Source: Prunus persica (taxonomy: Eukaryota > Streptophyta > Magnoliopsida > Rosales > Rosaceae). Taken from it: DNA of 64,000 bases. A model generated the notes under the pieces. The model saw nothing but the letters and a program-made list of their open reading frames with translations. It did no database searches and was not told where the DNA came from. This document shows, piece after piece, positions 10,653-23,115 of the stretch. The stretch spans positions 24,772,570-24,836,569 of the forward strand of contig NC_034010.1 of the NCBI RefSeq assembly GCF_000346465.2, in the 5' to 3' direction. The position numbers and the translations under genes were made by a program. Each line of letters begins with the position of its first letter. Position 1 is the first letter of the stretch.

Positions 10653-13600
10653 CTATTCACCTCCCATCATCTGCATAACAAGGATTGACACTCCAAATAA
10701 GACTGCTGCTCAATTATTTCAAGGATTATTTATTTTCTTCATGCATCAAAGTCTTTCGCAGAGTAATTTCTTTATTATTTTTCGGATTTTAGTCTCCATC
10801 CTTCATAATTTTCTAAGCTGTCATAACAAATTACAGTTAACCATTCACAAGAGTTCAACTCTACCTTGAAGATCTCCCCAAACATCCCCATCCCTTGCAG
10901 AGGATTTCGGCGCCGCACTCCATAAAACTTCTCTGCAATTTCATCTAGCAACTAAACCATAATTTTTATGTTAGGGTAAAGACGGAGGACAGAAAATAGC
11001 TGAAGGCTGGTGGGAACATACACTAGCAGACATGACATAGGGCAGATAAACAGTTAACATAAATTGAGAAAAAGTTGTCAAATGGTCTGCCATGCAGAAA
11101 AATTGCACACCTCATGAAATGTAGGTTCTCTGTCTAAGCTTGATTTGTACTTAGCTCTCAACATATTGAAAAGAGGAAGAGCATCTCTTAACAACCTGCA
11201 ATGAGAAAAATTCAGCAATCTGTATACCTCATACCATACAGATCAATAATCTGAGTTCTTTCTGATTTCATAATCTCATTAAATCTTAATGGCCTCTCAG
11301 GATTTCGACCAGTGTTTTGTTGATGGATGAAGAGCGTAGGCATACATAAATTGCATGTTTCCAGTAGCAATAATTGATTTAACCTTTAGCATTTAAAATT
11401 CCCAAGTCACAGAAAATCCCACTTACAGATCTTAGATTTTAGGTTTTCATAGAGGGAAATATAAGCCAAGGAACAATATGGTTCATTTTCTTTTACCATA
11501 ATCCAATATCCATTAGGAGTGGCATGAAAGGCAACTTCCTCTAGCTAGCATCATTTTCTCTAAAGATGAGATATAAGATTGTTACTGATAAAAGGGAAAT
11601 TGAACACAACATACGTTTGCAAAAGAAAATTGATGAACTGGATCAAATCCGATTGGGGAAAGTCGAGCTGCTTAGATTCCACTTGTTTCTTTATTTCATC
11701 CATGAGATTATTGGCATCTCTCAGGTTACCTAAAGACAAATACCTACAATAAACAGGTTACAAAATTAGGAATATAGGGAAACATCATTAGCTGGAAAAC
11801 TAATGGATATTGTTCAATCTCTAGAAAATAAAGGTATATAGACATAAAGAAATGACAGTTGAATGCTTATATTTATCAAGGATCTCCCAAATTTGAAGTG
11901 CACGTTAGGAAGTTAAGTTCAAATGGACTCATATTACCATCAAACAGTAATGGGTGTTCAATGATAGTGGAGTAGCGTCCTTACATTAAAATCGCTCGTG
12001 CAATGGCCAAATCATCTTCCCCTGGATAACACTGCATGATCAAGAAGTATGAACTCCATAAAACTTTCCATAAAAAAGGTACGAATATGGCAAGACTGAT
12101 GCAGACAGGATTAAGTGCAACAATCCAATAACTAAGTTGTGCTATAGTGAAGAAAATATATCGTGTTTGAACATTGATTACACTTGTGATTTTCAAGCAA
12201 CATCAAATTTGGAAGAAAGAAGACATTCCCAAAAGTATTCACATTACAAAATGAAATATATAAAAAATGTAAATGTCATATTCATTATCCAACATAATAG
12301 CAACAAAACCAAATTGAAACCTGCTACTCAGTGAACCTTTGAACAAGTAATATTCATAGAAAACAGAACCTAATAACAGGAAGGAAAAAAAAAACATACC
12401 AAATACAAACCTACTGCTACTACTAAAGTAATCTTTTGAACAAATAATATTCGTAGAACATAGACACAGAACCTAGTAACCATACATACATCATGCAATA
12501 CTACTTATAATTCTGTAGGCCTCATAACATATCTATTTACTGAATTCTTAAAAATGAATATTGAGAGTTAAGGGGGAAGAAGGCTAACCTTTCCCATAAA
12601 ATTTACTAAGGTTGAAGCAAACTCTTTTGGGTTGTTTCCTCTGACGAAATGATGTGACACCCTAACCATGTCCTGCAAAGCAGTCAAACAAGATAATGGC
12701 GTTCACTCGGCACTCATGATAAGAGCCAAAGTACTCATGGGAAAATATGGACCTCTTGGTTCCAGGTTTCAAATTAAAGTAAATTAGCACAAATGAAGAC
12801 AACAATAATTTGAACAGCATGAAGGACCTATGGAAATCAAAATGATACCAACATGTCCAAAACATTTTAAATAATGATCCAGCTGGTCATATATTCCATC
12901 TGAGTTTACTAGCAATTAATAAGAAGTTATTTGTGAAAAGTGGATTTTCATGTTTTAACTCCCAAAATCTATACATGAAGACAATGCTGAGATGTATGCA
13001 CTTGTGAGATAAAAACAATGGTCACATATGTATCAAGATACTACCTACCACCTCAGGAGATTCAAAATATATGTAGTTCGCTAACATAACATGTATTTCT
13101 GGAGCCCCAACCCTGGGTGAGCCAAACTCCACAGACCACCTGAAAAGAGAGAACCAGGAATGCACTTGCATTGGTTAATGACACTCTGGGATCTGATATA
13201 AGTAAATCACACATGTAATACATTGTGTGCATGTGTGTGCTCAACAAAAGACACCACGTCATATGCCCCAAAAAAAAAAGAAAGTATTTTTTCATCTTCA
13301 TTCAAGGCAGAACACATTTGACGATGAAAACACTTCTTCAAATAGAGGGGGCGAAATATTTTGGACATTAAAAGATGCAAAGATGTATGCATCGTCCTTG
13401 AATATAAGTTAAAGCCTCATTCTGAACTTCATTCTGGACAATAGCCATCCAAGCCACCTCATCATTACCAAAAATCACCTATTGTATAGGACACCCACTG
13501 ATTCTACATCAAATCCTGGACCAATCTCACAAAATCACAGGTGCCACTGCAGGTTCCCCACTAGACCAACCTTTAATAACTAGATGCTATTTCTTTCATA

Positions 13601-15551
13601 CTCCACCAAAAGAAATGAAAGTTTCAAAGAGATCCCCTCACCACTCCTAAGGCAAACCATAGCACTCCTACAACAGGGTCACCCCAAACTACAGAATTAC
13701 CAAGCTCAAAGGAATACCATTAGAGGACATGGATCAGAGGAAAAAAAAAGCATGGATATCTTAAGAGAGAATGAATGACTTAACAATCACATAAACAGAC
13801 CAAATAAAACATAAGCATGCCATGAAATATCTCCAAAATCAGGAAAAGGTAAAAAAGCAAACAAAAACTCACTTAAGAGCAGCTTTTAGGAATGATGAGC
13901 AGCCCTCAACACATGTTTTTGCTGCCCCAAGGGTTTCAGAAAGTTGTTGCATGTCATCTAAATCCCCCAACTGTTGTGGCACAGGTATCCGAGGAAATTC
14001 TTTATAAATTTTCCTGACACGGGCTAACAAAATAATTTTGTCATAATCACAACAAAATAGAAGCATAATAATATTTAGAAAAAAAAAAAAAACCAAATAC
14101 CAAAAATGGCCATGAAAACATGTGAATCATATAAAAATTTATATTATCATAACACTGATACGAATAGCACCTACTAGAAGAACCAATTGACCCAAACCAA
14201 CCAAGAGAAAGTTAAAAAGCATTCAAAAATCACTTCAGAGGGTAAGAACAAACTGGCAGAGAATCAATCGAGAATTCAAATCTACATCATAAGGTAACAA
14301 CTGACCAAGGATTTCATCATCATAAGGGAATCTTCCTTTGACAAGTGTATCCACAAACAAAGCAGCTAACTCTGCCCCACAAGTAACCTGAATTTTGTTT
14401 TCATATATACAGCATCAGTATTACAGATTTGATAAAGAAATGTCATGATATATGCATGTACATGTGTCACCCTTGGTGCATTAATTAATTATAAGAAAAT
14501 GTAAGATTAACATATCCCAGGCCCTAGCCTATGTCCAAATCATGCAAAGTTGTATCTTAACTAAAGGTAAGATAAGTATTGATGTGTAAAGCAGAACCAT
14601 GAAAGTACGACCTGCCCATGTTTCAGTTGGTTGCATGCACCAGACTGAAGGAGATCCAAAGCCTCAGAATACCTCTGAGCAGATACATATCTGCAATAAA
14701 GAAAGAATATTTCATCGACGTGCATACTCAATACAAAGAAAGAAAGTTTATTTCTCAACAGCCAAGCTGACAATTCAGTACCTTGCACTAATAGATTTGT
14801 ACATTTGCTGAGCTCCATAGTAATTACCTTCCTCTACAACTTTCTCTAATTTCTCAATATTCTGCATTTAGAAAAAAAAGAGACAATTGGAAATCATCAT
14901 TCATTATCCACTGGAACTATCTGAACCAAAACAAAATCCAACTGAACCAACTGTGACTGACAGAATGAAACCCATGACAGGTGAAAACTCTACTGCAGCT
15001 GTGCAATTAACTCTTTTCATGTGACTTGTTATATTCAAACTAACATCGAATTTACCCACATATGTATATGAGATTGATCGTATCATCTTAGTCTCAAATA
15101 TAGGAAATCTAAAGCAGAGACCTTTATGAAAAATAAAAATCAAATCTTTTAGAACAGAAACACGAGATATCAAGCATCTCCTTTTTCCCAGAAGCCAAAC
15201 GCAGCTCTATAGACTATAGAACATGCAGATATGCATAACACTGAACATATTCCGAATCAAACAAAATAAAACAGTGGTGATCATATCAGTCACAGTTTTC
15301 TAAAGAGTAGGGAAAAGGATGAATCAGAATCTCGAATCTGAGAAATTCGGCTAATTTTAAGCACAGGAATAAAAAAAACCCATCATAATTTGTTGAATCA
15401 AAAGGTTTTCGAATTTCGAATAAACTTGAAAAAAAGATTCAATCTTTTTCTGTATTTCCAGAACAAAACTGAGTGTCGAAAACACGATTTCCAGCTTGCG
15501 TACCTCTTGAGCCGGAGGTAGTGTGCCTCTTTTGGGTCTCTCCCGCGACAT
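10653..15551 (-). CDS. GET4: GET4 homologue (guided entry of tail-anchored proteins), 326 aa, 12 exons
   Basis: The protein starts [20 protein letters not shown] and ends MFGEIFKMMGGE, matching plant GET4 along its length. In transcript order the exons are 15504-15551, 14782-14861, 14612-14690, 14306-14387, 13873-14023, 13049-13139, 12589-12672, 11985-12031, 11615-11743, 11111-11195, 10865-10951 and 10653-10670; all phases agree and they total 981 nt. GET4 is an alpha-solenoid that pairs with a GET5/UBL4-type partner and passes tail-anchored membrane proteins to GET3 in the cytosol for ER insertion. Recognisable blocks are [49 protein letters not shown] and [20 protein letters not shown]. The last exon encodes only MMGGE and stop. 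The exon 6 donor could instead lie 3 nt earlier, dropping one valine. Confidence 0.95.
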
Positions 15552-15709
15552 GGTTTCAGTTTCTGTTCAAAGTAAACAAAGATAGTTTGGTGAACTCAAA
15601 ACTGAAAAACACAAAACAAATCCGGGTGGCATATAGCAGTCTCCGCCCGTACCCGTTTGCCCGGCCCAGTCGGGTGGGTTGAATGAGTGTATTTAATTAA
15701 GATTTTAAA

Positions 15710-16095
15710 GAAGCCTCGTTTGGTAACGTTTTAAGAGGTTGTTTTTATTTTTCAGAGAACAAAAAATTAGGCAAAAATACGTTCGGTGGCCTAAAAACAG
15801 AAAATACTGAGAATGTTTTCATAAATGAAAACAAGTTCATATATACTTGTAGAAAATAGAAAAAAGTTGTTTTCATTCTCATGGGAAACGTTTCATTAAA
15901 ATAACTAACATATTTTTATTTCAAATTGTACTACCAGACACGTTTTTATTGTTTTTATTTTCTGAAGAAGTTTTCTAATTAATCTATCAGACACATTTTT
16001 ATTTCCTGAAAATACAAATTCGTTTTCTTGTTTTCATTTTCTGAAAATATTCTAAGAAAACATTCTCCGAAAACATTACTGAACGGGCCCTAAAA
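15710..16095. mobile_element. Probable hAT-like MITE
   Basis: The stretch opens with cctcgtttggtaacgtttta and closes with the approximate inverse (ttttaagaaaac-type inner repeats, then ttactgaacgggcc). The gtttggtaacgtttt / aaaacattactgaacggg ends are typical of plant hAT-type MITEs. The flanking bases ttaaag and taaaag could be an eroded target duplication. There is no coding capacity. Boundaries are accurate to about 10 bp. Confidence 0.5.
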
Positions 16096-16300
16096 GCCTA
16101 GATGTATTCAATCACAATTTTATAAAAGTTTATAAGGAGGATTCGAGCTTCTGTATTTAGTATTTTTGCATTTACACTTATTTAAAATAATATTAACTAT
16201 TAAATTAATCTAATTAATTTTATTAAGTTCACATCATCATAATTGTATTAAACCAAAAATAACCATTTGCATCTTATTATCTATTCAATAACTCTGAAAT

Positions 16301-16742
16301 TGTTGTAAAGTTATTAGTGGAGACCACCTTTATGGGGCCCACAAAGAAATTAAGCAAAGTTGTTTGGAAGCTTATCACATGCACACTCACGGGCATCATT
16401 TCCTTAGCCTATAAATAAGACATTATTGTGCCTTTGCATGTACACCTCCAATTGAGAGAAGAAAAAGAGTCAAGAAGAGAGGAAGGGAAGAAGAGAAGGA
16501 AAAGAGAGTGAGTGAGTGGAGAGAAAAAGAGAATAGAAAGAAATTCTCCAAGAGAGAAAAATCAGTGAGCCACATATATTGTAAACACTAAAGTTGTAGC
16601 CTTATTATTTTGCATAGTGAAAAAGTCACTGATGCTGCTCTCCAAGGACGTAAACATAGCCGAACCTCGTTAAATGCTGTGTCTCATATACTTTATGTGC
16701 AACTCAATATTCTTCTCGCATAATTCCGTTCATTTTACAACA
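16301..16742 (+). mobile_element. Solo LTR of a retrotransposon, 442 bp, 5-bp target duplication
   Basis: The element starts TGTTGTAAA and ends TTTACAACA, a perfect terminal inversion with the canonical TG...CA ends. It is bordered on both sides by gaaat (16296-16300 and 16743-16747), a 5-bp target duplication. Inside are a TATA-like sequence (cctataaataag near 16411) and the LTR-type block aaggacgtaaacatagccg. No primer-binding site, polypurine tract or second LTR is adjacent, so this is a solo LTR left by recombination between the two LTRs of a full element. Confidence 0.85.
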
Positions 16743-17385
16743 GAAATTAAAATAAAATAAAATACCCCAGCAAACAACAACGGCCTAACCCCACAGGCCA
16801 TAGCCATGGCTGCCCCTCTCTCTCTCTCTTGATTTGGGATGACTGACTCTCAACAAGGCCTAGGAAGAGATTTTATGAAATCCGGATCTTTTTAACAAAG
16901 TACTGCAATTAAATATGCAAATTCATAAATGAAAATTAGCTGGCCATAAATACTGCATATGAAAAAAATTATATGTGGCTGCCAACCATGGAACCTAGTA
17001 AAAAAAGGGGTGGGTGTGTGTGTGAGGAAAAGAGAGTGGGGGGCGGCTATGGCTGGTAGTGAGGTGGGGGTAAGAGGTTGGGTTGGGGAAGTTAGGGGAA
17101 GATGGTTGCTACTTGCTGGGATATGTTTTTGTTTTTTATATTTTATATTTCAGAATTTTTGGATAAATATAATAAGGTTTAAAAGGTTAGGTTTAATACA
17201 ATTATGTTGACGTGGACTTGTTAAAATTCAATAAATTAATTTAAAGGTTAAATTTTTTTTAAATTCGTGTAAATATACATATGCTAAATGTAGAAGCTCG
17301 GGATCTCATTCTAGGTGTATTTAATCCAGACTTTGGTGTATTCAATTATGACCTTAAAATACTCCATTAAAATTTGAGTGCATTA

Positions 17386-17600
17386 AAGAATAATACTAGT
17401 CTTACCACATTTTAATACTACATGATGCGGCAGCTGATGTGTACATACCACATCATGTAAAATAATAGTTTTTGTTTTCCTAATTTTATTTATTAAAATA
17501 CACTTCATTCATTTAATTGATGTGACATATGATATGGACATGCCACATCATGTAGTATAGAAATATGAGATAAAAATGTGGTAAGTGTAGCATTACTCTT
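17386..17600. mobile_element. Short foldback MITE, about 215 bp
   Basis: The left end (agaataatactagtcttacc then acattttaatactacatgat) is mirrored on the right (atcatgtagtat, then gtggtaagtgtagcattact). The whole element folds back on itself with a small AT-rich centre. The bases taa flank both sides, suggesting a TNN-type target duplication. Superfamily is not certain and there is no coding content. Confidence 0.6.
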
Positions 17601-17954
17601 AAAAAAAACTCATTGATTTTAAAGGAAATACAAATTGTGGTTGATTTAGATAGATTTTGATAGGGAAGATTGTTAGGTGGTGTTTTAGTTTTGTTATGTG
17701 TAGTGGTACTCTTTTCCTTGACTGGATTTTCCTCGTTTGGGGGTTTTTTAAGTCAAGGTTTTAACGAGGCCACATAGTTGCACTGTAAATTTCTAGTAAT
17801 TATGGTTGATTGTAAGATGTTTATCTGTTTTGAATTAAGTTCATTTGCTTTCGATTAAAAAAAAAAAAGATTTTAGACCTTCTTTTTTTTTCGTGAAGAA
17901 TCTTTGCTTCTTCCCAGAGATTTTGATAAATATATTACTTTTATTCTCAAGAAT

Positions 17955-18133
17955 AGAGTTACCACCCCTGCTACCATCATCTTGTCATGACTATCACCAC
18001 CACTGCCTCGCCGCTGCCACCACTTGACATGGCCATTGATTCATTACCACCACTCTCCCCACCACCACCATTAATGCAATTATCATCCCTACCACCATCA
18101 TCTCTACTACCGTCACTGCCATCATTATTTCGA
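17955..18133. repeat. Low-complexity CCA/CAT-rich tract
   Basis: An imperfect trinucleotide-like tract of accaccatca and accactgcc motifs runs for about 180 bp. It is non-coding in context and lies just upstream of the duplicated FMC1-like pseudogene block. Confidence 0.7.
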
Positions 18134-18473
18134 ATTTATAGAATTTTATAAAAATCTAATAAACTTTATTTGCCTTGCCTGTTGCTTCAATAGCTTTTGT
18201 GTTATATTGTAAACAGCTTAAAGGTTCTGCTACTTTTGTGATTTTTTTTTATAACCTTAAGTAGACCTTTAAGCAATGTTCTTGCTGAATTTATACTTTG
18301 TTAAATCTACTAGCTTTGTTCAATTTTTACCTCCTTCCCTTGTGAATAAGTTTCAAATATATGTTTTTGTCATTGAGTTTGCAAGATTTGCTTCTGATCA
18401 TACATTAAACATTCAATTATTCCTGAGGCAGGATGGAGAAATAGGGGGAAAAAGCTTGAGATAAAGGTTGAAA

Positions 18474-19039
18474 ATGAGTGCTGAAGCTTTGCAAGTAGCT
18501 AAGGTGTACCGCCACCTTCTCAGGGCTGTCAAGAAACACGTTGCCAAAGAAGACAGGGCGGCGAAGCATCTAACTGTCAGATCCATCTTTCATTCAGCAG
18601 AAGATTAAGCTTGCCCATAACTACACTTTTCTTCCTAGCAGTGTACACGAACAACAGGTGTTGATGTAATTTTTCAGATCAAAGTTTTTTTCTTTTTGCA
18701 AATTGTAAGGTCCCTGTGATGTTCCATTATGTTGGTTTTCTTGCTTACTTGCTCTATCCAATATTGGGATGATTTCTTTTCAATTGCAAGTATGAATTGT
18801 GTCATTTCCAGTTCATTGTCTTTGCTTGCTCTATTTACCATGTAACTTCGTTATCAAAGAAACTATATATCTTTGCATCAGAAAGTTTCTTTAAATTATT
18901 TTTTTTTATCTCCATCAAGCATCTAACTTTGTATAATGGCTATGCAGGACCTATTATTTCCTTACATCGATCATATGAGATGAAAAAAGTACTTGGAAAA
19001 TCAGCTGCAAGCGTGGGTCTTCAACCTTATCAGCCTTGA
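18474..19039 (+). pseudogene. Broken duplicate of the FMC1-like gene at 23813
   Basis: The first 29 codons are nearly identical to the intact copy (MSAEALQVAKVYRHLLRAVK onwards). After EDRA a net loss of 35 nt shifts the frame, giving a stop at 18606-18608 after 44 codons. The second-exon equivalent (18948-19039) keeps the acceptor site and the LGKSAASVGLQPYQP end, but it has lost bases where the intact copy encodes NIAVDRSDEM and lacks two codons near the C-terminus. Similarity to the intact locus extends upstream to about 18206 and downstream to about 19100, so this is a genomic-DNA duplication with its intron and not a processed copy. The downstream part preserves the site into which a copia element inserted at the other copy. 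Confidence 0.88.
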
Positions 19040-19446
19040 TATTTAGTTGGGTATGATCTACATCATCCTATTCAGGCAGAGAAAATATGCCTCCAGGGAA
19101 AAATATGCCGGCATACTATTTCTGCCTTCAACGCAGTTAAATTTGCAGGAATGAGCCATCAAGTTTCCTCAAGAAGCAAAGGATATAAAGACGAAGAGGC
19201 AAATATATTGAGAGAATCGTCAAATTTTCATAGGGAAATGTATTAATAAGGACATAAAGAAGATTAGGCATTGTGAATCATATCATACGATGATGGGAGT
19301 AATAGATCACTTAGATAATTTAAATCCCAAATCCCTGATTAAGAACAATGTATCGTTGATGATGAAATTATTTAATAATTTTGATGTTCATGAGGCTAAA
19401 AAGAACCTCTGCTACAGATCTAGAACATAACATATAGTAGCTGGCT

Positions 19447-19476
19447 GGACTCTCTCTCTCTCTCTCTCTCTCTCTA
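19447..19476. repeat. (CT)n microsatellite
   Basis: An uninterrupted CT dinucleotide tract of about 13 units, downstream of the minus-strand YJU2-like gene and possibly within its 3' UTR. Confidence 0.9.
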
Positions 19477-19709
19477 AAAATAAAAGAAGTAAACTTTTGA
19501 ACCGAGCAATCACGAGCCACCTTAGAAATCTCTGCCCTTGAATTCATCTTTCTACTGCTGAACGACCAAAACAACTGTGACAATCTGCGTCCCCTTTCTC
19601 TCTTCATCTGCAAAATCATCATAATTAGATATATAATACACAATAACAAGATGCTTTAGTTTATGATTACAAATACACAGACAGGAATCTATACCTTCAC
19701 GGAAAACTG

Positions 19710-20562
19710 CTAAATCTCTCTTTCCAAATCCAAAGATTTCATGGCATCCCCCACTTCTTCTATCTTCCTCTTATGTTTTTTTTGCCGCAGCTGAAATGGA
19801 AATACAAATATAAATATATGAATTGAGTACAAGGCAATCTAAAACCTGATATATATAACAAGTACAAATTTAAGGTAAGGCATCTACCATGAAAATCCGT
19901 TGGGCTAAGATCTCGTCTCTGTTCTCATGCCAGTTTGACTCCTGAGTCGTCATTAGTTAAGCAATGTGATAACAGTAAAAGGCAATCTAAAAACAGAAAA
20001 ACATGATGCATGCATGCATGCATGGATATATGTATGTATTTAGTTCCTTTTTTTTACCTCCTCAAGCCCATACGGAAGACGTCCGGGAAGTTGATCACCA
20101 CAGAATAGTGTAGCATCGGACTCACAAAGAACGCGTGACAATTGCGGGTTTGTCCTTAAGACGATCCCAGCCGAGCACTGGGTACAATTGAAGTGAAATC
20201 TGATGTTTTTAATCCCCAAATACTCCTGTATTTAAGAAAGAAATAGAGAACACCAAAGCTTTCAGAAACTAGAGCGAGCGCGCATGAGCATCCAACATTA
20301 ACAAAAATAAACAAACCCTAGAACTAGAAGAAAGAGAAAGCAAGAATGAGATACGAACTGGGCAACTAAAGCTTCAAAACCCAAACGAGATTATTATAAC
20401 AACCCAAGTACGTACCAAGTTGCCGGAGGATTTTTCTTTGCGGGAATTGATCTTGGTGTCTTTGGCCATGGTATTCCTACACTTGTTGCACCGAATGTTC
20501 CTAGGAAGGTTCAAAACAACATTCTCAATCTGCAGGTTCTTAGGCTGGGCTGCCAATGCCAT
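19710..20562 (-). CDS. Short YJU2/CWC16-like zinc-ribbon protein, 149 aa, 4 exons
   Basis: Exons in transcript order are 20416-20562, 20058-20225, 19888-19941 and 19710-19790, all with GT-AG introns and phase 0. The product starts MALAAQPKNLQIENVVLNLP. It carries two CxxC pairs (C25/C28 in IRCNKC and C63/C66 in FNCTQC) around a KxNSRKE segment and a YLGIKNIRFHF strand. This is the arrangement of the zinc-binding N-terminal part of YJU2/CCDC94 (CWC16, DUF572), spliceosome step-one factors. Full YJU2 proteins are roughly twice as long or more and begin with a basic ERKVLNKYYPPDFDP-type segment, which is missing here. The C-terminus (LRQKKHKRKIEEVGDAM) is short and basic. It may be a diverged plant paralogue or a degenerating duplicate; intact phases and splice sites argue for a living gene. 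Confidence 0.8.
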
Positions 20563-22278
20563 CACAAGTATTTGGGGTATGATGAATTCCAACAGGAGGA
20601 GAGAAGGGAAGAGGTTTAAGAGTCTGGAAGGAAATTTGCGTTGCAGCAAGGTGTCACGTGTTTTAAGTTTAGCCAGTTTGATCGTTTATTTTATTTTTTG
20701 CCAAAGTCAGAAAGGGATAGTATTAGTAGGAGATTAATCCATCAAAATCTTACAAACAAGGAAAGGATTGTAGGAGATTAAGCATTATCATCAATAACAT
20801 AATGGTGTATATATGGAAAAAATAAGAGTAATAAATTACATCATCTCAACGACAAGTCATGCAAATATCAGAGCCATCAATTTGGATCCGGATCCAATGT
20901 TTTCTTAATTAAACAAATCTGATGAACCAATAATATCCAAATTGGACCATTGAGGGAGTGATCACTGCTAAATCTCGAGATCATTCTTGTTATTAAGAAA
21001 ATGCTAGGGAAAATCATTTTGGTGGATTAGGGTTTATTCTAGAACAAATAAAAAGTCTCAGGTCGTAGCATAGTGAAAAAAGATCTTGATTTGTATATCA
21101 AGGTCTCACGTTCAAACGTCTATGGCATCCTAGTTGTGTGTGTGACTATCTCTTGTACTAAATTTTTTTTATTTCAACTTTAGTGTTTGGTTATGTGATA
21201 ATTATTGAGGAGGTAAATTCAAACTTCGGTGCAAAAGAGCATGCACCGCCCTTAGGCATGTACCGGTCAGTGTCACTAAGGAAATTACTTGACAACACAA
21301 CATTATTCCATTATATCATACATTTCAATCATTAATAAGAAATAAAGCATACACAAAGAAAAACAGAATCCATGGAATCAAATGAAATTGGTGAATTTGA
21401 AAATGTCTTGGAAACAGCTTTAAGCAACCTGATAATAACACATATTTATTGCCCTAACATTTTATTCCAAAACAAATATAAGGGGTAATTAAAGAATATT
21501 GGGCAATCATATTTTTAATTGGTCAAATTGGTTTAATGCTATTTTATTAACTTTGATAAATGATTTTCTATTTTTGCAGGTGTGCATGTGTGTGTGTTGT
21601 GAGAAGAATAAAAAAAACACATGCATGACTAGAAATGTCCCCTTGAAAAGAATGAATTGTATAAATAAAGATGAAGAAGAAATGGAGTATAACCAACAAA
21701 GTGAAGCATCCAAGAAATTAACACATGCAAATGGGATGGAAGCAAGAAAGAATCAATTGAATTCACATGCTTGCAAATTATGGTGAGTTTGATCCAAACG
21801 ATGCTTAAGTTTAGAAATTCCTCCACTGAATTTTTTATCACAAAATGTGTATCTCAAGTATTTTTTTTTTTCCCCCTTTATTTCTTTTGCATACTTTCAC
21901 ATAGGGTCTTTTCGATTCATAGCTATAAAACAACACCATTAATATTTCTAAGATACAAGTATGATGCATGTACGACAAATTTCACATAAACGAATAAGAT
22001 AACTAATATATTGGGAAAAAAATTATACGGAACTTCAAATTACAGTTGCAAAGAATTACATAGAAAAATAAAATGGCTTACTTGCAGTCAAAAGATGAAG
22101 AGAATTCTTGAAATTGATGGAGATTATCTGGTAAGGGTAGAAATTAGGGTTGTACTATACAATATATATATATAAGTCCACGTGTTAATATATTAATTTA
22201 GAAAAGAAAAAGAAAAAAAAAAGGTAAGTTGAATAAAGCTACAGCCGGTTGGAGCTATAGCTAGCCAGCTGGAGTTAA
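20563..22278. other. Intergenic region with a SINE-like fragment
   Basis: No supported gene. The part nearest 20563 is the promoter side of the minus-strand YJU2-like gene. Around 21060-21170 a tRNA-like head (gtcgtagcatagtgaaaaaa, then ggtctcacgttcaaac) suggests a SINE remnant. The remainder is AT-rich and featureless up to the Helitron cluster. Confidence 0.5.
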
Positions 22279-23115
22279 TCTATATATATAAAGCAAAATG
22301 CAGAGAATGGTGAAACATTCAAAATACCAAAAAATGTCATTGGTTAATTCAAACACTAGCCCCTTGGCACACGCTCACGCATGTGCCAATTAGTTTTTTT
22401 TATTTATTTTTAGAATTAAGAAAAGATAATATGGGTAGTTATGTTCGATAAAAGTAGGAACTATCATCTTATTTTGTTTTTAATTTTAATATGAAAAAAA
22501 AGTGAATTTACCATATTATCCTTATTTAATTAATAATTTTAATTCTTAATGTTTGAATTAACCAATGGCATTTTCTGGTATTTTGAATATTTCACCATTC
22601 TCTGCCTTTTGCTTTATATATACTAGCCCCTTGACACATGCTCACGCATGTGCCAATTGGTTTTCTTTTTTTTATTTTATTTTTTTTTTAGAATTAAGAA
22701 AAGATAACAGGGTAGTTATGTTCCATAAAAGTAGGACCTATTATCTTATTTTGTTTTTAATTTTAATTTTTTTAATATTAAAAAATATGAATTTACCATA
22801 TTATCCTCATTTAATTAATAATTTCAATTCTTAATATTTGAATTAATAAAGGGCATTTTCTGGTATTTTGAATGTTTCACCATTCTCTGCCTTTTGCTTT
22901 ATATATATAGATATAGATTAAGAATTGAAATTATTAATTAAATGAGAATAATATGATAAATTCACTTTTTTCATATTTAAAAAAATAAAAATAAAAACAA
23001 AAAAAGATAATAAGTCCTATTTTTATGGAACATAACTACCCATATTATCTTTTCTTAATTCTAAAAATAAAAAAGAAAACCAATTGGCATGTGTGAGCAT
23101 GTGCCAAGGGGCTAG
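22279..23115 (+). mobile_element. Non-autonomous Helitron, interrupted by two nested inverted copies
   Basis: The outer element starts TCTATATATATAAAGC at 22279, directly after an A. It ends with a hairpin (gcatgtgtgagcatgtgc) followed by CTAG at 23112-23115 and then T. TC at the 5' end, hairpin plus CTRR at the 3' end and insertion between A and T without target duplication are the Helitron hallmarks. The body continues from 22355 to 22918, where aaaca and ttaagaattg are contiguous in related copies at 36 kb. The intervening 562 bp are later insertions. There is no Rep/helicase coding sequence. Confidence 0.85.
22356..22917 (-). mobile_element. Two minus-strand Helitron copies, one nested inside the other's 5' end
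   Basis: The first minus copy begins with CTAG at 22356, on the T-facing side of an A^T site in the outer Helitron. The second begins with CTAG at 22623 and ends with the reversed TC terminus (GA) at 22910-22911. The last six bases tataga at 22912-22917 complete the interrupted 5' terminus of the first copy. Both share the gcatgtgcca hairpin arm, a shared internal body and the cattctctgccttttgcttt end. Insertion order is therefore outer, then first, then second. Confidence 0.8.

Noticed and set aside
16959..17210. An 83-codon frame with a hydrophobic C-terminus (MAGSEVGVRGWVGE...)
   Set aside because: Gly/Val/Trp-rich translation of a GT-rich tract; no family resemblance, no splice context and unusual codon use.
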